The notes under the pieces are model-generated. The model was not told the DNA's origin. It was given only the letters and a program-made list of their open reading frames with translations, and ran no database searches. Position numbers and translations under genes: made by a program. From Planococcus citri (Eukaryota > Arthropoda > Insecta > Hemiptera > Pseudococcidae): a stretch of DNA of 64,000 nucleotides. The stretch is from contig NC_088679.1 of assembly GCF_950023065.1 (NCBI RefSeq), forward strand, positions 70,494,001-70,558,000. Reading direction: 5' to 3'. Each line of letters opens with the position of its first letter. Position 1 is the first letter of the stretch. This document shows, piece by piece, positions 62,805 through 64,000 of this stretch.

Positions 62805-63986
62805 CTTCATAAGTGGAAATTTTCACCTTTTTCCATCATTCACAAAATGCCGTACTCAACTCATACGGCCATTTTGATATTTCTTGAAAATCACAGACCA
62901 AGTCTCCACAAATCATAGGTGCTTGGTAAGTGGAAATTTTCACTTTTTTCCATCATTCACAAAATGCGGTACTCAACTCATACGGCCATTTTGATATTTC
63001 TTGAAAATCACTGACCAAGTCTCCACAAATCATAGGTGCTTGGTGAGTGGAAATTTTCACCTTTTTCCATCATTCACAAAATGCCGTACTCAACTCATAC
63101 GGCCATTTTGATATTTCTTGAAAATCGTCACTGACCAAGTCTCCACAAATCATAGTTGCTTTGTAAGTGGAAATTTTCACCTTTTTCCATCATTCACAAA
63201 ATGCCGTACTCAACTTATACGGCCATTTTGATATTTTATGAAAATCACTGACCAAGTCTCCACAAATCATAGGTGCTTGGTAAGTGGAAATTTTCACCTT
63301 TTTCCATCATTCACAAAATGCCGTACTCACCTTATACGGCCATTTTGATATTTCTTGAAAAAGTTGAAAATCACTGACCAAGTCTCCACAAATCATAGGT
63401 GCTTGGTAAGTGGAAATTTTCACCTTTTTCCATCATTCACAAAATGCCGTACTCAACTCATACGGCCATTTTGATATTTCTTGAAAATCACTGACCAAGT
63501 CTCCACAAATCATAGGTGCTTGGTAAGTGGAAATTTTCACCTTTTTCCATCATTCACAAAATGCCGTACTCAACTCATACGGCCATTTTGATATTTCTAG
63601 AAAATCACTGACCAAGTCTCCACAAATCATAGGTGCTTGGTAAGTGGAAATTTTCACCTTTTTCCATCATTCACAAAATGCCGTACTCAACTTATACAGC
63701 CATTTTGATATTTCTTGAAAATCACTGACCAAGTCTCCACAAATCATAGGTGCTTGGTAAGTGGAAATTTTCACCTATTTCCATCATTCACAAAATGCCG
63801 TACTCAACTCATACTGCCATTTTGATATTTCTTGAAAATCACTGACCAAGTCTCCACAAATCATAGGTGCTTGGTAAGTGGAAATTTTCACCTTTTTCCA
63901 TCATTCACAAAATGCCCTACTCAACTCATACGGCCATTTTGATATTACTTGAAAATCACTGACCAAGTCTCCACAAATCATAGGTG
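62805..63986 (-). repeat. Minus-arm HOR, form B-like (1,182 bp)
   Basis: It has the form B monomer number and order, but the third monomer has catcattcac and aaaatcgtcactg, not the catcagtcac and aaaatcatcactg of other B copies. It has one private change, aatgcggtact, near 62,964. Confidence 0.87.
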
Positions 63987-64000
63987 CTTCATAAGTGGAA
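63987..64000 (-). repeat. Start of a further HOR copy, cut by the window end
   Basis: The cttcataag marker appears again at 63,987 and the sequence stops 14 bases later, so the HOR array continues past the window. Confidence 0.8.

Larger units (their letters stand above)
1..64000. repeat. Tandem satellite DNA array, 117-bp monomer, fills the whole window
   Basis: Head-to-tail copies of one AT-rich monomer occupy the window with no interruption I can find. Landmarks in monomer coordinates are ggtgaaaattt (1-11), accaag (18-23), cttggtcagtgatttt (43-58), aaatatcaaaatgg (63-76), gccgta (76-81), tacggc (91-96) and gaatgatgg (104-112). Spacing measured at the ggtg anchor is 117 bp for most monomers, 126 bp when ctttttcaa is inserted after position 61, and 120 bp when agtgatttt becomes agtgacgatttt. 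At this spacing the window holds roughly 540 monomers. Variation is mostly single-base and recurs at a few positions, such as gag/aag at 83-85 and acggc/agggc at 92-96. I do not recognise the family. Centromeric or pericentromeric heterochromatin is an inference from array size and HOR structure. Confidence 0.98.
30231..64000 (-). repeat. Minus-oriented arm of the satellite array
   Basis: Every monomer from the junction to the window end is the reverse complement of the plus monomer, seen as aaattttcacc and catcattcacaaaatg on the + strand. The same three length classes occur: 126 bp with gaaaaagttgaaaatc, 120 bp with aaaatcgtcactg, and 117 bp. The arm is a mosaic up to about 45.6 kb and a regular nested HOR array after that. 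The last monomer is cut by the window edge. Confidence 0.97.

Noticed and set aside
1..64000. CRISPR array (regular repeats with spacers)
   Set aside because: There is no alternation of constant repeats and unique spacers: the entire 117-bp unit is repeated and variants are shared. There is no leader and no cas gene.
1..64000. Relation to mouse major satellite, because 117 bp is half of its 234-bp unit and both contain gaaaaaggtg-like and tccact-like strings
   Set aside because: Only short AT-rich strings agree from memory and the rest of the monomer does not. Equal length alone is not evidence of homology. A database search with the 117-bp consensus would decide.
1..64000. Multi-copy small RNA or tRNA-derived repeat
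   Set aside because: No RNA polymerase III A and B box pair, tRNA fold or CCA end is visible in the monomer. The dyads are short and unlike known RNA genes.

Overview
The whole 64 kb window is tandem satellite DNA from a eukaryotic nuclear genome. I find no gene, RNA gene, transposon, CRISPR array or unique sequence on either strand. The basic monomer is 117 bp and about 38% G+C (44 of 117 in the consensus I read). Two length variants come from a 9-bp insertion (126 bp) and a 3-bp insertion (120 bp). The array size, homogeneity and higher-order organisation fit a centromeric, pericentromeric or other large heterochromatic block of an animal or plant. I do not recognise the satellite family and cannot name the organism. 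Monomer position 1 is taken here as the first g of ggtgaaaattt.

Layout. From 1 to about 30,230 every monomer reads ggtgaaaattt on the + strand. At 30,224-30,231 the array switches strand inside a run of ctttttc shared by both orientations. From there to 64,000 every monomer lies on the - strand. No spacer or foreign DNA sits at the switch.

Plus arm. 1-15,489 holds three versions of one long higher-order repeat (HOR), with periods 7,014, 4,413 and 4,062 bp, differing by gain or loss of whole monomers. 15,490-17,652 is irregular. 17,653-21,819 is a 20-monomer HOR of 2,385 bp with a second, shorter copy. 22,054-24,456 is a 9-monomer HOR of 1,080 bp (two full copies and a part copy). 24,574-25,293 is a 3-monomer HOR of 360 bp, twice. 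25,411-30,230 is a 16-monomer HOR of 1,899 bp, whose second copy has grown to 2,376 bp and whose third is cut by the strand switch.

Minus arm. 30,231-45,626 is a mosaic with local duplications (957 bp and 1,692 bp). 45,627-64,000 is a regular nested array. Basic HORs of 9 to 10 monomers (1,065 and 1,182 bp) alternate with shorter and longer forms (717, 1,542, 1,299 bp). These are grouped into super-repeats of 4,506 and 6,870 bp. Nearly every interval I measured equals 117n + 9a + 3b for whole numbers, as expected if the array evolves by gain and loss of whole monomers.

The most noteworthy features are the clean strand switch, the three-level nesting of repeats in the minus arm, a four-monomer cassette shared by both arms on opposite strands, and a hairpin-capable dyad in every monomer. 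I see no evidence of a new protein- or RNA-based system. The short open frames result from rare loss of the one stop per monomer. Both window ends lie inside monomers, so the array extends beyond the window on both sides.
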